From Telopea speciosissima (Eukaryota > Streptophyta > Magnoliopsida > Proteales > Proteaceae), in contig NC_057919.1 in the NCBI RefSeq assembly GCF_018873765.1, positions 21,058,698-21,122,697 on the forward strand: DNA of 64,000 nt. The letters are read 5' to 3'. The notes beneath the pieces were generated by a model. That model worked only from the letters and a program-made list of their open reading frames with translations, was not told where the DNA came from and searched no databases. Each line of letters begins with the position of its first letter. The first letter of the stretch is position 1. Shown here in pieces: positions 31,621 to 43,645 of the stretch. Both the position numbers and the translations under genes were made by a program.

Positions 31621-32493
31621 TTGACATTCTCGACGACCATCGGCGGCTGAACTCCGCGAGTGGTGGATGGCTTCGATGAGGTCACGAAGCAACTCTTCGA
31701 CCTGCACTCGGCGCCTAGAGGGTATCGAGAGAGGGGTAGATGACATCAACACCTTTCTTGGTCGCAATGGTGGCGGTGGTGCAAATGACTATCCCAACTT
31801 TCTCTCAACAAATTGAAGTTATCCCGGATCGCTTCTTCTAGTTCTTGTCTTAGGATGAACAATGGGAACTTTTAGAAATGGTAGACTTGTATATTTAATC
31901 TGAGATAATCATAATCAAAAGTTTCAATTGGAACAAATGGGGTCTTGCGTTCGAGTTGGGAAAGGCACGATTATGCCCAAACAGAGAATCAAACAATTAC
32001 GAGTGTTTAGATTGGTATCTTTTGATTGAGCAGGATGGAGTCATATGTTTTTGTTGGAATGGATGAAATCATGAATGTTGAAATGGGAAGGATATGCTTG
32101 CCTCCCAAGAAGATTTGGAACAATTAGATATTTGTAATTAATCTTATAAGTATCTCGATGTATTTGCTTAATTCTCTCTTGTTTAAATCATTGTTGATAT
32201 TTGTACTTGGTTATGATTGATTCATTATTGTTTATGAATTTTAACATATAGTTACTCATTTATGACCTACTTAAGACTCAACCAAGCAATTACTTAGTTG
32301 TAGCTTAACAGCCTATGGTTCAAGTCCTAAGTTCCATGTTATCTATTATCTTCTAAGTCCTTGTTTCACCACAATCAGTCTTCTCCTATGTCTCGCACAC
32401 AATCATTTATGTTCTTGAAGATTTTTAATTTAGAACCTAATTGTGGAGAGTAAATCAAGAGTCCGCAAGATCGTGGTTGGTGCGAGCATCATT
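31621..32493. other. interior of the long-LTR element near the primer site
   Basis: No coding frame is recognised. In element orientation this is the leader region after the primer site, where gag would begin in an autonomous relative. Confidence 0.45.
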
Positions 32494-32504
32494 GCTCGAT
32501 ACCA
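32493..32504 (-). other. primer-binding site, probably tRNA-iMet
   Basis: The minus strand reads TGGTATCGAGC three bases after the LTR end. It matches the usual TGGTATCAGAGC primer site except for one missing A. Confidence 0.6.
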
Positions 32505-32507
32505 TGT

Positions 32508-35256
32508 TGTCACACCCCTATCCCGACAAGGGATAAAATACAATATCGGGTATGATTGGGGTGACACGCGTCATCCCACCTCACCGCCAGGATCTCGATG
32601 CATGGCCAACTCACGATCATAAACCAATATTACAATACAATAATATCGAGTGCGAAAGATAAAGGAATATTACATTTCCAACGATCATAAAATAAGCGAA
32701 GCGTTCTGATGAGTTACCTCATGTTCACACGGCTAAGTGATACATAAATAGTTTGGATGGATATCCCGAATGACCATAGCATAACTACCCCAAAACAAGT
32801 ATAACAATAAATATTCATATAAGGCACGTGGCCCCCAAAAAAACAAAAGAAGGGAACAAGTCCCAAGTATCAATACAGCCGTAGGCACAATCATCATGGG
32901 CAACCATCGCCATGATCTCGTCCACGGTCTCGGCTCCACAAGAATCATCTCGCATTAAAATCTAAAAAGAATGTGTACACGGGGTTAGCTCCACCGAGCT
33001 AGTGAGAGAGAAAAGGGGATGCACAATCACACAATCACAAATAGTCCATGGTGCATGCTATTATTAATTCATTTACCACCTAACACACAATGCTAAGTCA
33101 ATGGGTATATGCTATCGCAATAACTCGGGAAGACATTGTGGATCCTTCCATTCTCACCACAATGCAACCTCAATTATTACTATGGAGCCGCGCCGGTCGT
33201 AGTCATCACCACCCCAGGCGAGACCCGATAACCATTACTACCCCGGCCTGGCCTCTCTAACTCTCCACGCGCGCAGGTGCTCGCTACCCAACACCTAAAC
33301 CCCGTTGGTAAGGGTCGTAGCATAGGGAACCGAGCCATTTACCACCTAACACACAATGCTAAGTCAATGGGTATATGCTACGCAATAACTCGGGAAGACA
33401 TTGTGGATCCTTCCATTCTCACCACAATGCAACCTCAATTATTACTATGGAGCCCGCGCCGGTCGTAGTCATCACCACCGAGCGGACCCGATAACCATTA
33501 CTACCCCGGCCTGGCCTCTCTAACTCTCCACGAGCAGGGTGCTCGGCTACCCAACACCTAAACCCCTGTTGGTAAGGGTCGTAGCATAGGGAATCGAGCC
33601 TAACCACGATATACTACATGAATCCTATCGTGTTGAGAGGTACATCCGGGTGTGTCAACGTCCCATTCCATCTAACACCGGTACCAAGACAACACGGCGC
33701 ATACGAGCAAGAATGAGATGCAATATACAATTCCACGTAATACGGGGTTCCGGTGCAGATTTCCCAAGACCGTAACCCAACACAAATCCATATCATCATC
33801 ATCGAATAAGAATAAATGCAAATATGCAATCATGCTTGAATGATAATGTCACAATATAATTCATAAATGCATGAATAAGCAATAGTAAACAAGCTCAAAT
33901 ATCACCCAAACCCACTCACCAATTACTTCAAATGGAGTTTGTATAAGCGCAACGATTCCGCTCAAAATCACCCCATTGCACATATGTTGGCGCCTATGGA
34001 AGTGAATAAGAGTGTGAGAGAGTGTAGGGGAGGCTTCATAGAGAAACCCCACCGTTTACATAAGTTATAAGCCTTAAAACGCATCGGAGGCAACGTCGGA
34101 CTCGCAGGCCTGCCTCCGACCTTGCCTCCGACCTTCCCGCAGCTCGGGACACATCGGAGGCAAACATCGGACTCACGCATCTTGCCTCCGATGCAACCCA
34201 AGTGTGATTTCAAGGTCTTTAAAAGCCGGGTTGTCCCATTTGGTTCTCTAAGCCTCAAGGGACTAGGGAGGGGTGTCTTGGAGTCTATTTGGGTCTTAGA
34301 AACACCCAACATTCAAAGATTTAACGGGGTTTAAAGGATCAAAAGCTCAAAAATCCAGATTTGGGGTTTTCTTTGGTGATTGAAGCTTTAGAATCAAATA
34401 GATTCAGCAAGAGGTCAAAATAGAGGTCTTTATAGGATTGTAATGAAAATGGGATAGCATCCTACAGGGAAACTACACATGGCTCGAGCTAACCCTTTGG
34501 GTTTCCAAAAAGAAATCCCCATCTTGGGGCTGCAACCAACGAACCACCCAAGCTCAAGCGAGCAAGGGGAAGAGAGAAAAATGGGGGAAAAGGGCACTTG
34601 GCTTACCTGGTTTGAGGTACACACGAGGTGCCCTCTTTAAAGCTCCAAACCCAAGCCTGTTTCCTTCTTCTTCTTCCCTTCCTTCTCCTCCTTCTCCTCC
34701 TCTCTTCAAAGCTCTCCTCTCCTTTCACGATTAGGTTAGGAAAGAGAAAGAAAAAGAAAGACTAAGGAATAGTCTTACCCCTCTCTCTCATATAGACTTC
34801 ACATTTATTGGCCTATTTGGATAAGGCCTCATAAGTGTAACCTAGGGTCTATTTGGGTAGGGTCAAACATGGCGGGCACCAATAGCACCGTAGCCATAGG
34901 GTCTCACCCACAAGGGTCCTTGTTAGCGCATTGGATGCGGGGTCGGAGGCGCCAGAACCTTGCCTCCGATGCGGGTAGGAAGGTGGTTCCCACCATAAGA
35001 GGTCGGGCCTTTGGACCACACTTCGAGGGCTTTGAGAGGCGTAAGCACACAATAAAATTTGGTCAACTACTTACCCGACACATCAAGGGCAACCTCCATG
35101 GTCCCGACTAGTTTCCACAGGCAACCTCGTACTATGGTCAATATAGCTGGGTTTGACCACCAGTGAGAACAACTCACCGGCATACGTGGTAGTGATAACT
35201 ACACGTCACGGGGAAGAATTAATAATTAATTATACTCCTGGGGTGCGGGTATAACA
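32508..35256 (-). repeat. LTR of the long-LTR element (5' LTR in element orientation)
   Basis: 2,749 bp and the partner of 25525-28290. It carries the same ~260-bp tandem duplication. Followed by ATTAC at 35257-35261. Confidence 0.88.
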
Positions 35257-35261
35257 ATTAC

Positions 35262-36352
35262 TCTCCCTTTTCACTATATGGAACCTGCAGGAACCCCTAT
35301 TGACAAATCCATTTTGTGCGCCATGATTTAGTCTGATGTGGGAGATTCTTCCCCGGTGGCAGCGTGGAATCCTCTCTTTTTATATAATGTGCATTTTTCG
35401 ATAATTATTGTTGTTGGATGTCAAAACTTAGGGACTCTAATTTCCCTTCTAGTTCCATGGATCAGGATCGTCTCCAAGGAGCCCAACACCCAAGGTGCTG
35501 TCAGAGGGCATCCAGTGGCTAAGCTGTGTTGCACATATCTCGATGCACACCTACGGATGTGTGTGGCATAGCCCAATGGCTGGCAGCACTCTGGGCGTGC
35601 TGGGCTACCTGGAGACGAGCTAAATTCTAGTTTCATGTGTTTATTTATGGATGTAATATTATATTCCTTTCTGTTTCTATACAAACAAATTTAAGGCAAA
35701 GAGAACGCTACCTGGTCGTGTGAGGAGTGGCTTCTGCGATTAGACACAGGACCATATAAAATGACCGTTGCATCCTTAGGGATGTCTGCATTTTCATAGG
35801 GGTGCGACGGTCATTTCACATGGCCTGTGTCTAAACACAAAAATCGTGCACCGCATGTGACCTGATAGCATTTTTTTTCCCTAAATGTAATTATCAAAAT
35901 AATTGAAACTTGCGCTAACAAGTAACCACCCTCCCAAAATAAATAAATAAATAAATAAAAGAGGAGCTTGTAACTTCAAAAAGCTATAGCTTTGAATTTT
36001 GATACTGCAGGATGTACCATTCAAATTCAACCCAATTTATAGAATGCTGTCACACATGACACTGGAATTTTCATAGTAATACACACAAATAGATACTACA
36101 TTGATGAAAATATGGGATTGAAGCTCAAAGCCCTAAAATATCGAAGTTAATACAAACCACACAAACTAGAAACTCAAACAAATTCGATCCACCTAAGGTG
36201 CCAAAAAAAACCCAGCAAAAAACAGGTTCCAGCAACCTCAAAAATGAAGAAAAACTCCACCAAGAAATATCCATATATACCAATCCCTTGATATCTTCTT
36301 CTCTCTTAAAATCCCAAATACAATAAATGGAAATGAATAGTATAGTGGGCTT
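35262..36352. repeat. duplicated segment between the long-LTR element and PRP-C
   Basis: Matches 8310-8457 joined to 19688-20830. It contains the empty version of the Tat target (about 35412-35425, 'gttgttggatgtcaaaac'). From about 36010 it is the 3' flank of PRP-C. A short (AAAT)n run lies at 35938-35958. Confidence 0.65.
35702..35872. mobile_element. small MITE-like element (copy 3)
   Basis: Inverted ends 'gaacgctacctggtcgtg' and 'catgtgacctgatagcat'. This is the best-preserved copy of the family seen at 19804 and 24852. Confidence 0.55.
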
Positions 36353-36814
36353 TTAAGGGCTGGTGGTTGCAGGTGGCGGGGAGAGAAAAGGGATTGTGGT
36401 AGGGATGGAAGGAATTGTTGTTGGGATAGTGGACAATGGAGGCAGAGCAACCTTTGGAATTGTGGGCATGGTGGGCAGTGTAGGCATTGGTGGCAATATT
36501 GGCAAAGAAGATGGAATCTGGGTACTTGGCAAGGGTGGCATTGTAGTGGGTATTGGCATGTTGGGAATAGTAGTAGGCAAAGGAGGCACCTGGGTTGTCG
36601 GCATTGGTGGCAATGTTGCCTGAGGTAACGACGGCATTGCCGGCAATGGAGGCATTGTAGCCTGAGGCAAGGTTGAGACGGTGGGGAGAGGCAGCACAGA
36701 GAGCGGAGCTGCTGTATCCAATAGGCGACGTGCCGCTGTGCTCGTACTGATGCTTAACAATGACAGGGCCACGATCAAATTCAGAAGGAAGGAGTGTCTT
36801 GAAGAAGCAGCCAT
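36353..36814 (-). CDS. secreted proline-rich protein, PELPK/HRGP-like (copy C)
   Basis: A 153-residue single-exon protein. Signal peptide MAASSRHSFLLNLIVALSLLS... ends near residue 25, then RRLLDT and Pro/Leu/Thr modules (PPLPTTIPNMP, PSSLPILPPMP, PKVALPPLS). It is closest by eye to copy B in its 3' half (same SLPILPPMP deletion) but has copy-A-like residues at the N-terminus, which suggests some exchange between copies. The ATG at 36814 is the first ATG of the frame after the TATA box at 36915-36926; the longer open frame starts at a TTG. The likely location is the cell wall. Confidence 0.85.
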   Translation of the reverse strand: MAASSRHSFLLNLIVALSLLSISTSTAARRLLDTAAPLSVLPLPTVSTLPQATMPPLPAMPSLPQATLPPMPTTQVPPLPTTIPNMPIPTTMPPLPSTQIPSSLPILPPMPTLPTMPTIPKVALPPLSTIPTTIPSIPTTIPFLSPPPATTSP

Positions 36815-36914
36815 GGTAGGAAGATGAGAGTTGCAAATTAAAACCAAGCAAGAAGACTAGTATAGAAGATTTGATGATTTTTCTGTGAGATGAGAAGAAT
36901 GATAACAGGTGATG

Positions 36915-36926
36915 GGGTTTTTATAG
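36915..36926 (-). promoter_or_regulatory. TATA box of PRP-C
   Basis: CTATAAAAACCC on the minus strand about 105 bases upstream of the ATG. Confidence 0.65.
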
Positions 36927-38004
36927 ATAACCATAAACATTGAAGGAACCAATGGGAAATGGAAGAAACAAAGAGTAAGTTTGTTGAGATTTAGTTGAGA
37001 GCTGTGGAGAGAAGTAGTTGTTAGTTTATCTCCTCATCTACAGCTTTACAAATGAAATGTCAAATACGAAGGTCCGGAATTGGAAACTAACTCAAAACTC
37101 AAAGACCCAATTCAAGAACTTAAGACACGCACGCTATCGCTTCAATCTCCAGCTACGTGGTTGGATGCCAAGCTTTAATTTAAAGCGGAGAAGAAAATAT
37201 GTAAACCGGCCTGAAAAGTGGATGGAAATTAGCTGCCTTGGTGCCTCTCATCTTAGAGTTCTTTTCTTTAAGAGCCTTACCTCTACTTAAATTGAAACGG
37301 CCCCATTAGGCCTGTAGCTACTTAGCTGTAGGAAGCCCACATTGCCCTGTGTCTTTGTGTTACGGTTTGGTATGACCCTTAAGAGGGTTGGGCCGTAAGG
37401 CTCAGGTTTTGGCACAGGAAAAACCCTCAAGCATTTGGATATAATGGATCCGCTTATCCACATCGGTCAGTTGGTAAGCTACAAATACCAATACAATTCA
37501 AAATATTTGCTTCCCTTATCTTCATTATCTGTCAAGAACTCAAGATTGTCCATGATCTGGTCAGATCAGCCAAGACCAAATCGACAGTCCCTGATCTTGG
37601 AAACCTTGATTGCAAGTGGTAAGAAATTCTGTTTTTTTTCTTTTTTAAATTGAAGTTTTATTTTTTTTTTAATAGATTTTTAAACCTGTATTTTACCACG
37701 TGGCCAATTCAAAAACCCCCCAGCAAGTGATATTAGAACCAAAGTGTAGCAATTTTGCAAATCTTCTTATTTTCTACTTAATTTTTTAGATGAAGACATT
37801 ATGGAATAAATTCCATTCACTTAATTTTCTTCTCAAAAAGAACCCAAATTTTTTTTAAAAAAAATCTGTTTTTCTCTAATCCCCCAAATTAACTGCTCTG
37901 ACTTTGTTTTTTAATTAACTTAAAATTTTCTCTTTCCAATCGGCCACTGTGCGAAACCCACCAATAAAATCACTTCACTTCCCAGTTTCCATCACCCCTA
38001 GACT
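36927..38004. repeat. 5' flank of PRP-C
   Basis: To about 37500 it matches 21401-21815 with an extra piece at 37100-37310. From about 37727 it matches 44876-45005. Sequence between these parts that exists at PRP-B and PRP-D (including the hAT MITE) is missing here. No gene is seen. Confidence 0.5.
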
Positions 38005-38422
38005 TTAGGGGTGTCAAAATTGAGATTGGACCGGGTATATTGGCCCGAACTGAACTGCACCGACGGCTTAGTGGACTGGTTTCGGATTGGAGCATTATGA
38101 CCCCGAAACCAGACTGAACCACACTGCAAACCAAAAGAACCCGACATCGAAACCAACACCAAACTGATCTATCCCGATAAGAAACCAATAACAACCCGAA
38201 TCCAATTAAAATAATAAGATTTTTCCATTGTTTTGTATACATATGTATGTTAAACCAAACCTTAATAGGACTGAAACTGAAGCCGACCCTGATAACAAAC
38301 CGATACAATTCAAACCAATACCGAACTTTCCTTATTGGTATGGTTTCGGATTCACCATTTTCACACCAAAACCAACTCAACTCAAACCAAAACCAGCCCA
38401 AACTGACGGATTGGTACCCCTA
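38005..38422. mobile_element. MITE-like element, TAGGGGTGTC type
   Basis: Starts TAGGGGTGTCAAAA and ends TGGTACCCCTA, inverted at the tips. A related copy is at 45006-45314. It is rich in 'aaccgaacc'-type words. No exact 8-bp target duplication was found. Confidence 0.45.
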
Positions 38423-39093
38423 CCTTCAGCCAAAGAAAGAGATATGTTTTAATTTGAAACAAGGAGGGGGAGTGGGTGTATTGTCAATTGTCACACCAAT
38501 TTTCTGAGATTGCTGAGTCACACAGATTTATCTCTCTCAGCCTCTCCGCTACAATCTATTGGGTTGTGGATCGAACAACCAAAGGTTCAAAACTCTGAGC
38601 ACCTGAGATTTGAAGGAGAAAGGTCCAAATCTAGGTTATTTTTCAAGTTTTTATAGTCTCGGGGCTTTAGATTTGATAGAGATCAAATCTATTGGGGTGT
38701 GAGTAGATTTACAGTGTTGTAGAGGATGGGTGGGAACCGCCACCCTTGCTGCCAGCACAACCCATCTCCCCCGCTTCGCATCTTGAAGATTGTAGGAATG
38801 GAGAGTGGAGCTCCTCCCTCACAGATCGCCAGAGAGGACAGTGGAGGTTCGCAGATCGCCTGAGAAGAAAGAGGTGATAGATGGAGGAAGATGTGGTTGG
38901 AACAATGGTTGAGGAGATGGGTTTGGGTTTTGTAACATAAAAGTAAAACGGTCAATGTACATTATTGAAGGGTAATATGACCATTTATGAATGTTTAGCT
39001 TGAACTAACGGTTAAAACTTAATGAACAAGGCTTACTTGTAAGCCCCACAATAGTCCAGGGAAGGTCCATGTAAATGTTCAAACAACGAGGGG
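38423..39093. other. intergenic DNA, partly duplicated
   Basis: The first ~110 bases match 45320-45440. From about 38930 it belongs to the block shared with 20210-20440 and 25260-25450. No gene is seen. Confidence 0.45.
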
Positions 39094-39656
39094 TAAGGGT
39101 GCAAGTTTGGCCCTGTCGGCCCAAACCCATCCTGGTCCACCCTAAGCCCGAACAAGGCCTAGGTTGAGATATTTGGCCCTGAGGGCGGATTAGGGTTGGA
39201 AATTTCTGATCCTGAGTCAGGGTCGGGTCAGGTTAGGGTTGAGGCCTCAAGCTAAGCTTGGCCCGGCCCGGCCCGACCCTGATTTAAGTTATACTATAAA
39301 ATATATATTGATATAATATATACATTATAAACTTTAAATGTCACATACATTTTTTTTATATAATATATTATATATGAAGACAATAAGTGATATAATACTT
39401 TTTATTATAGTGTTATTTTATGTAAAATTGATATAATGTTCTCCCCGGCCCATTCCAGCCCATGCATTTCTTTCCCCTTCCCCATGATCAGGGCCAATCA
39501 GGGTCAGCCCGGCCAGACCCTAAAGGCAGGTCAGGTTTCGATTTTTCTGGCCCCGAGTCAGGGTCAGGTCGGGCTTGGGCCCAACTACTAAGGGGACCTA
39601 GGTTTGGGCTAGGGTTCTATAAAGCCCGGCCCAACCCGACCCTATTGCAGCCCTAA
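39094..39656. mobile_element. MITE-like element inserted in the duplicated block
   Basis: Tips 'taagggtgcaagtttgg' and 'attgcagccctaa' are inverted. It splits a phrase that is continuous at 20380-20410 and 25410-25435, so the empty site is known. Flanking 'gaggggt' and 'aaggggt' are an imperfect target duplication. It is rich in 'gcccg' and 'gggtcagg' words. Confidence 0.6.
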
Positions 39657-41449
39657 TAAGGGGTGTTCTGTAATTTGTTCAAACACAAGGGGTGCATGTA
39701 ATTCGCTCTTGAATTTTACTTCATTATTTTTTTGGGAAATTTACAGTTACCTCCCTTGAGGTATCGCATAATTATAGATCCACCTATGAGTTTTGGATAT
39801 TTATACACCCATTCATGAGTTTTGAATATTAACATATGCCACTCCTACTTTCCAAAATAATTAATAAGTAAACCTACTCCGTAAAGTGAGACTAAAAACG
39901 TAAAAATATATCATATATTGACCAAATCATAACTGTCAAAATAATTGGAGCTTGTGCTAACTACCCACCCCCTTCCCTCCCAAAAAAAAAAAAAAGCTTG
40001 CGCCTTGCAAGTTCAAAAAGCTTTAGTTTTGCCCTATTAATATGAATCAATAAGTCAACTATTACTGTATTTTATCAAGTAGTCTAAATTTATATGCTAC
40101 TTTAAAGAAATACCATATTATATATACGTGTATTAATTATGTATTAATACATATTTATGGGTTTTAATTAAACAAAATAAATAACTAAAACCTAAAAACC
40201 CAAAAGCCGGTGAGAAAACCCCCTAACTTGAAACCTGAAGACTCTAGTTCTAGCAAACCATCTACTCACATAGTTAGCGAAACCGCTCTGGTTCTTTGAT
40301 CAACCTCGAAGACTCTAGTTCTAGTCCATATCCATCAAATTCAAGTATCTTTCATCTCTCTCTCTCTTTGTGTGTTGATAAGATTTATATAGATCTGCAA
40401 TTCTTCATGAACTAGGATTTTTTTTATATTTGTGTTAGCTGTTTTTGATTCATGGTTTTATCATTTTTTATTGGAGGGTTGGTTACACACAAACATGGAA
40501 TCTTAGTTTCCTAATTGAATCAAACTCCTTCATTTCCTTTTCGATCTGGTATTCCCTGAGAGTGTAGCATCCCAAGGAACCATAAGAGCTTGTTCCAAAT
40601 CTGTACTAGAGAATACCGAGAGTCCAACAAGGTTTAGACTTCCACCATTGCACATAACAAACAATCTGATCCTTTTGATCTCGGGTTCTATTGCAGTTCG
40701 ATTAGAATTTTGAAACCAAACCTAGACTCACTGTGAGAGAGAGCATAGGCTGTTAGGTCGTTCAAGTGTTAGCTATAGCTATTTGGATTCTTTTACCACC
40801 AAAAACAAAAAAAAAAAACCTAAGGATTCTGACCCTAGTGCCTGATCAATGATGATGGTGGATATTTATTGGTTGGCACCAATACCTACCTTGGCTCTTC
40901 CAAGTCGCATCAGTTTGTAGTTAATTGTTTGGTTATGTAGTATGGTCAATAAGAAGTGGATTGGTTTTTGATTTGCAGAAATGAGAGTATGCGCCTATTT
41001 AGCTCTAGTAGGGGTTGTAGATCTCCAAAATCCCCTGCGTACCCTATCAAATACCGGTCGATCTCCAATCCAAAAAAAATACATACCCAATGCACTAGGT
41101 TCTCACTATTGTAGGAGTTTTATTAATCTGAATTTCCTCTTCTTAATCCAAAAGAATGAGGGATGATTTCAAATTGGAAAACCATAGTCATATTGGTTTT
41201 TGGTGTTCATGAAGGCATAAGAGATTAGAATTTAGTTACAAAAAAATCAGTTTGGTCCTTGATTTTACTAGGATAAACCCATATTTTTGCTCCCAGACTT
41301 TTATAGCGCAACCATAGTAAAACACATATCGTATCATTGTTGTACCCGTGTTATTGTGCCAGATTTTTAATAACGTATTATTACTATATGAGCTGATTAA
41401 TTGCCGTACATATTTGTTCCCATATTATTGTCGTACCCGAACATACCAA
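39657..41449. other. intergenic DNA, possible decayed 5' leader
   Basis: AT-rich. Around 40200-40980 it looks like an untranslated leader with an intron (CT-rich run, then 'tttgatttgcag' just before an ATG at 40981), but the frame that follows (MRVCAYLALVGVV) stops after 61 codons and I do not recognise it. Confidence 0.35.
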
Positions 41450-41778
41450 CTATGGATATACCATTCAAATCCAACCCAAACTTTAGAATGTAGTCACATA
41501 TGACACAGGAATTTTCATAGTAATACACAAATAGATACTACATTAAGCTCAAATCCCTAAAATAGCGAAGCTAATACAAACCACACAAACTGGAAACTCA
41601 AACAAATTCGATCCACCTAAGGTACCAAAAAAAAAACCCCAGCAAAAACAGGTTCCAGCAACCTCAAAAATGAAGAAAAACTCCAGCAAGAAATACCCAT
41701 ATATACCAATCCCTTGATATCTTCTTCTCTTTTAAAATCCCCAATACAATAAATGGAAATGAATAGTATAGTGGCCTT
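41450..41778 (-). repeat. 3' flank of PRP-D
   Basis: Matches 20490-20833 and 36010-36352. The unit begins at 'tatggatataccattc'. Confidence 0.6.
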
Positions 41779-42243
41779 TTAAGGGCTGGTGGTTGCAGGT
41801 GGCGGGGAGAGAAAAGGGATTGTGGTAGGGATTGAAGGAATTGTTGTTGGGATAGTGGACAATGGAGGCAGAGCAACCTTTGGAATTGTGGGCATGGTGG
41901 GCAGTGTAGGCATTGGTGGCAATGTGGGCTTAGGCAAAGAAGAAGGTATTTGGGTACTTGGCAGGGGTGGCATTGTGGTGGGTAATGGCATGTTGGGAAT
42001 GGTAGGCAAAGGAGGCACCTGGGTTGTCGGCATTGGTGGCAATGTTGCCTGAGGCAAAGACGGCATTGCCGGCAATGGAGGCATTGTTGCCTGAGGCAAG
42101 GTTGGGATGGTGGGGAGAGGCAGCACAGGGGGCGGAGCTGCTGTATCCAATAGACGGCGAGCCGCTGTTCTCATACTAATGCTTGACAATGACAGGGCCA
42201 TGATCAAATACAGAAGGAAGGAGTGTCTTGAAGAAGCAGCCAT
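41779..42243 (-). CDS. secreted proline-rich protein, PELPK/HRGP-like (copy D)
   Basis: A 154-residue single-exon protein. Signal peptide MAASSRHSFLLYLIMALSLSSISM..., then RRLLDT, and the full set of Pro/Leu/Thr modules, including SSLPKPTLPPMP, which copies B and C lack. It therefore resembles copy A in module content. The ATG at 42243 starts the frame. The TATA box at 42345-42356 has the same spacing as in the other copies. The sequence immediately upstream of the ATG (42250-42290) differs from the other copies, so its leader may have been altered. The protein is probably extracellular. Confidence 0.85.
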   Translation of the reverse strand: MAASSRHSFLLYLIMALSLSSISMRTAARRLLDTAAPPPVLPLPTIPTLPQATMPPLPAMPSLPQATLPPMPTTQVPPLPTIPNMPLPTTMPPLPSTQIPSSLPKPTLPPMPTLPTMPTIPKVALPPLSTIPTTIPSIPTTIPFLSPPPATTSP

Positions 42244-42344
42244 GGTCGGAAGATTGATAAATATCAAGTGCTCAGGTGCAAGAAGCCTACTATAGAAGAA
42301 GTGATGATTTTTCTGTGAGATGAGAAGAATGATAACAGGTGATG

Positions 42345-42356
42345 GGGTTTTTATAG
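42345..42356 (-). promoter_or_regulatory. TATA box of PRP-D
   Basis: CTATAAAAACCC on the minus strand about 105 bases upstream of the ATG. Confidence 0.65.
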
Positions 42357-43046
42357 ATAACCATAAAGATAGATGGAACCAATGGGAACTAGAAGAAACA
42401 AAGAGTAAGTTTGTTGAGATTTAGTTGAGAGCAGAGGAGAGAGAGAAGTGGTTGTTGGTAGTTTACCTCCTCATCTACAGCTTTAGAAATGTCAAATACG
42501 AAAGTACGGAGTTGAAAACTAACTCAAAACTCACATTGCCCTGTGTCTTTCTGTTACGTTTTGGTATGACTCTTAAGCGGGTTGGGCCGTAAGTCTCAGG
42601 TTTGGCACAGGAAAAACCCTTGGGGGTCTCTATTGGTGAGTGGTGAATGGTGATCACACCGACTCAATTGACATCCCTAACTAGGGGTGCTGAGTACTGA
42701 AATGGTTTCAAGCTTTTTCTTTCTAATGAATCCGCTTGTCCACATTGGCCAGTTGGTAAGCCAAAGATACTAATACCAATACACGAGCCTCCCACCATTG
42801 CAAGGTCTAGGGAGGGTCATAATGTACGTAGTCTTACCCTGGTTTGTAGAGAGATTGTTTTCAGACTCAAATCCACACTATCTAGAAAGTCATTCCTTAG
42901 AAATTATTAAGGTATAAAGCAGCAGGCCAGCCTAACGCCCAATGCCCACCAGGTGCTCATAAAGCAACAAGCCAGCCTGGCGCCTAGGATGTCGCAGCAG
43001 GGTTAAGCAATGTTGTCTTTTCCAAAGGCCAAAAGTGCATAAATAC
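42357..43046. repeat. 5' flank of PRP-D, duplicated at PRP-B
   Basis: Matches 21401-22169, lacking the inverted pair at 21960-22055. No gene is seen. Confidence 0.55.
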
Positions 43047-43637
43047 TAGGGATGTAAATGGATCGAATTCGGTCGGATAGTGGCATTATCATATTCTTAT
43101 CAGATTAAATTCGGATGGATTTGGAAAATATTTTATCGATTTTCGGACGGATTCAGATAATTTACCGTTTTTATGATGAAGGTTAGGGTTGAGACTTGAG
43201 AGTTCAATAATTACCATTTTTTCTACTTTTTTAGTTTTTGGATTTTCTTACGTTTTTTTACTTTTGATTTTATCTTGTATTTATTCTAATAGATATATGA
43301 TTTCATGTATCACATTGCATAAAACAATATATATATAAGCCAATAGCAAATCTAGAAAAAGAATCACATTATCTTAACTTATAAATTTATAAAAATAAGA
43401 TAACCAAATCCAATAAGGTAACTTAAAAGGATAAACGAACACAGAGATATATTTTAGATATTTTATTACAGTTGGATTGTTAAACGAATCGGATAATAAT
43501 CGATCGGATAGGAGTATTATCATATTCATATCCGTCCGAAAGTCGAATCCGATTAGTTTCGAACGGATTCGAATTCTCCTAATAAATGGATACAAACATG
43601 GATCGAATACAGATTCTAATATCCATTTACATCCTTA
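43047..43637. mobile_element. hAT-type MITE (duplicate of 22170-22830)
   Basis: Tips TAGGGATGTAAATGG and CATTTACATCCTTA, target duplications ATAAATAC at 43039-43046 and 43638-43645. It is shorter than its duplicate by about 70 bases, mainly from an internal deletion near 43160. Confidence 0.8.
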
Positions 43638-43645
43638 ATAAATAC

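Larger units (their letters stand above)
25525..35256 (-). mobile_element. long-LTR non-autonomous retrotransposon (LARD-like)
   Basis: A 9.7 kb element with two LTRs of about 2.75 kb, bounded by ATTAC target duplications (25520-25524 and 35257-35261). In minus orientation the LTR begins TGTTATACCC and ends GTGTGACA. The 4.2 kb interior has a primer site next to one LTR and a polypurine tract next to the other but no gag, protease, reverse transcriptase or integrase frame. That combination defines large retrotransposon derivatives, which need enzymes from another element. The primer site resembles tRNA-iMet and the polypurine end resembles plant chromovirus-type gypsy elements, so a gypsy partner is likely. 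The empty target site survives at about 8301-8315. Confidence 0.85.

Noticed and set aside
26386..34334. Short open frames in the long LTRs
   Set aside because: The two LTR copies differ in frame because of indels, and none resembles a protein.
40981..41166. Possible small gene with a leader intron
   Set aside because: The splice-like context is suggestive, but the 61-codon product is unrecognised and followed by stops; kept only as a note in the intergenic entry.
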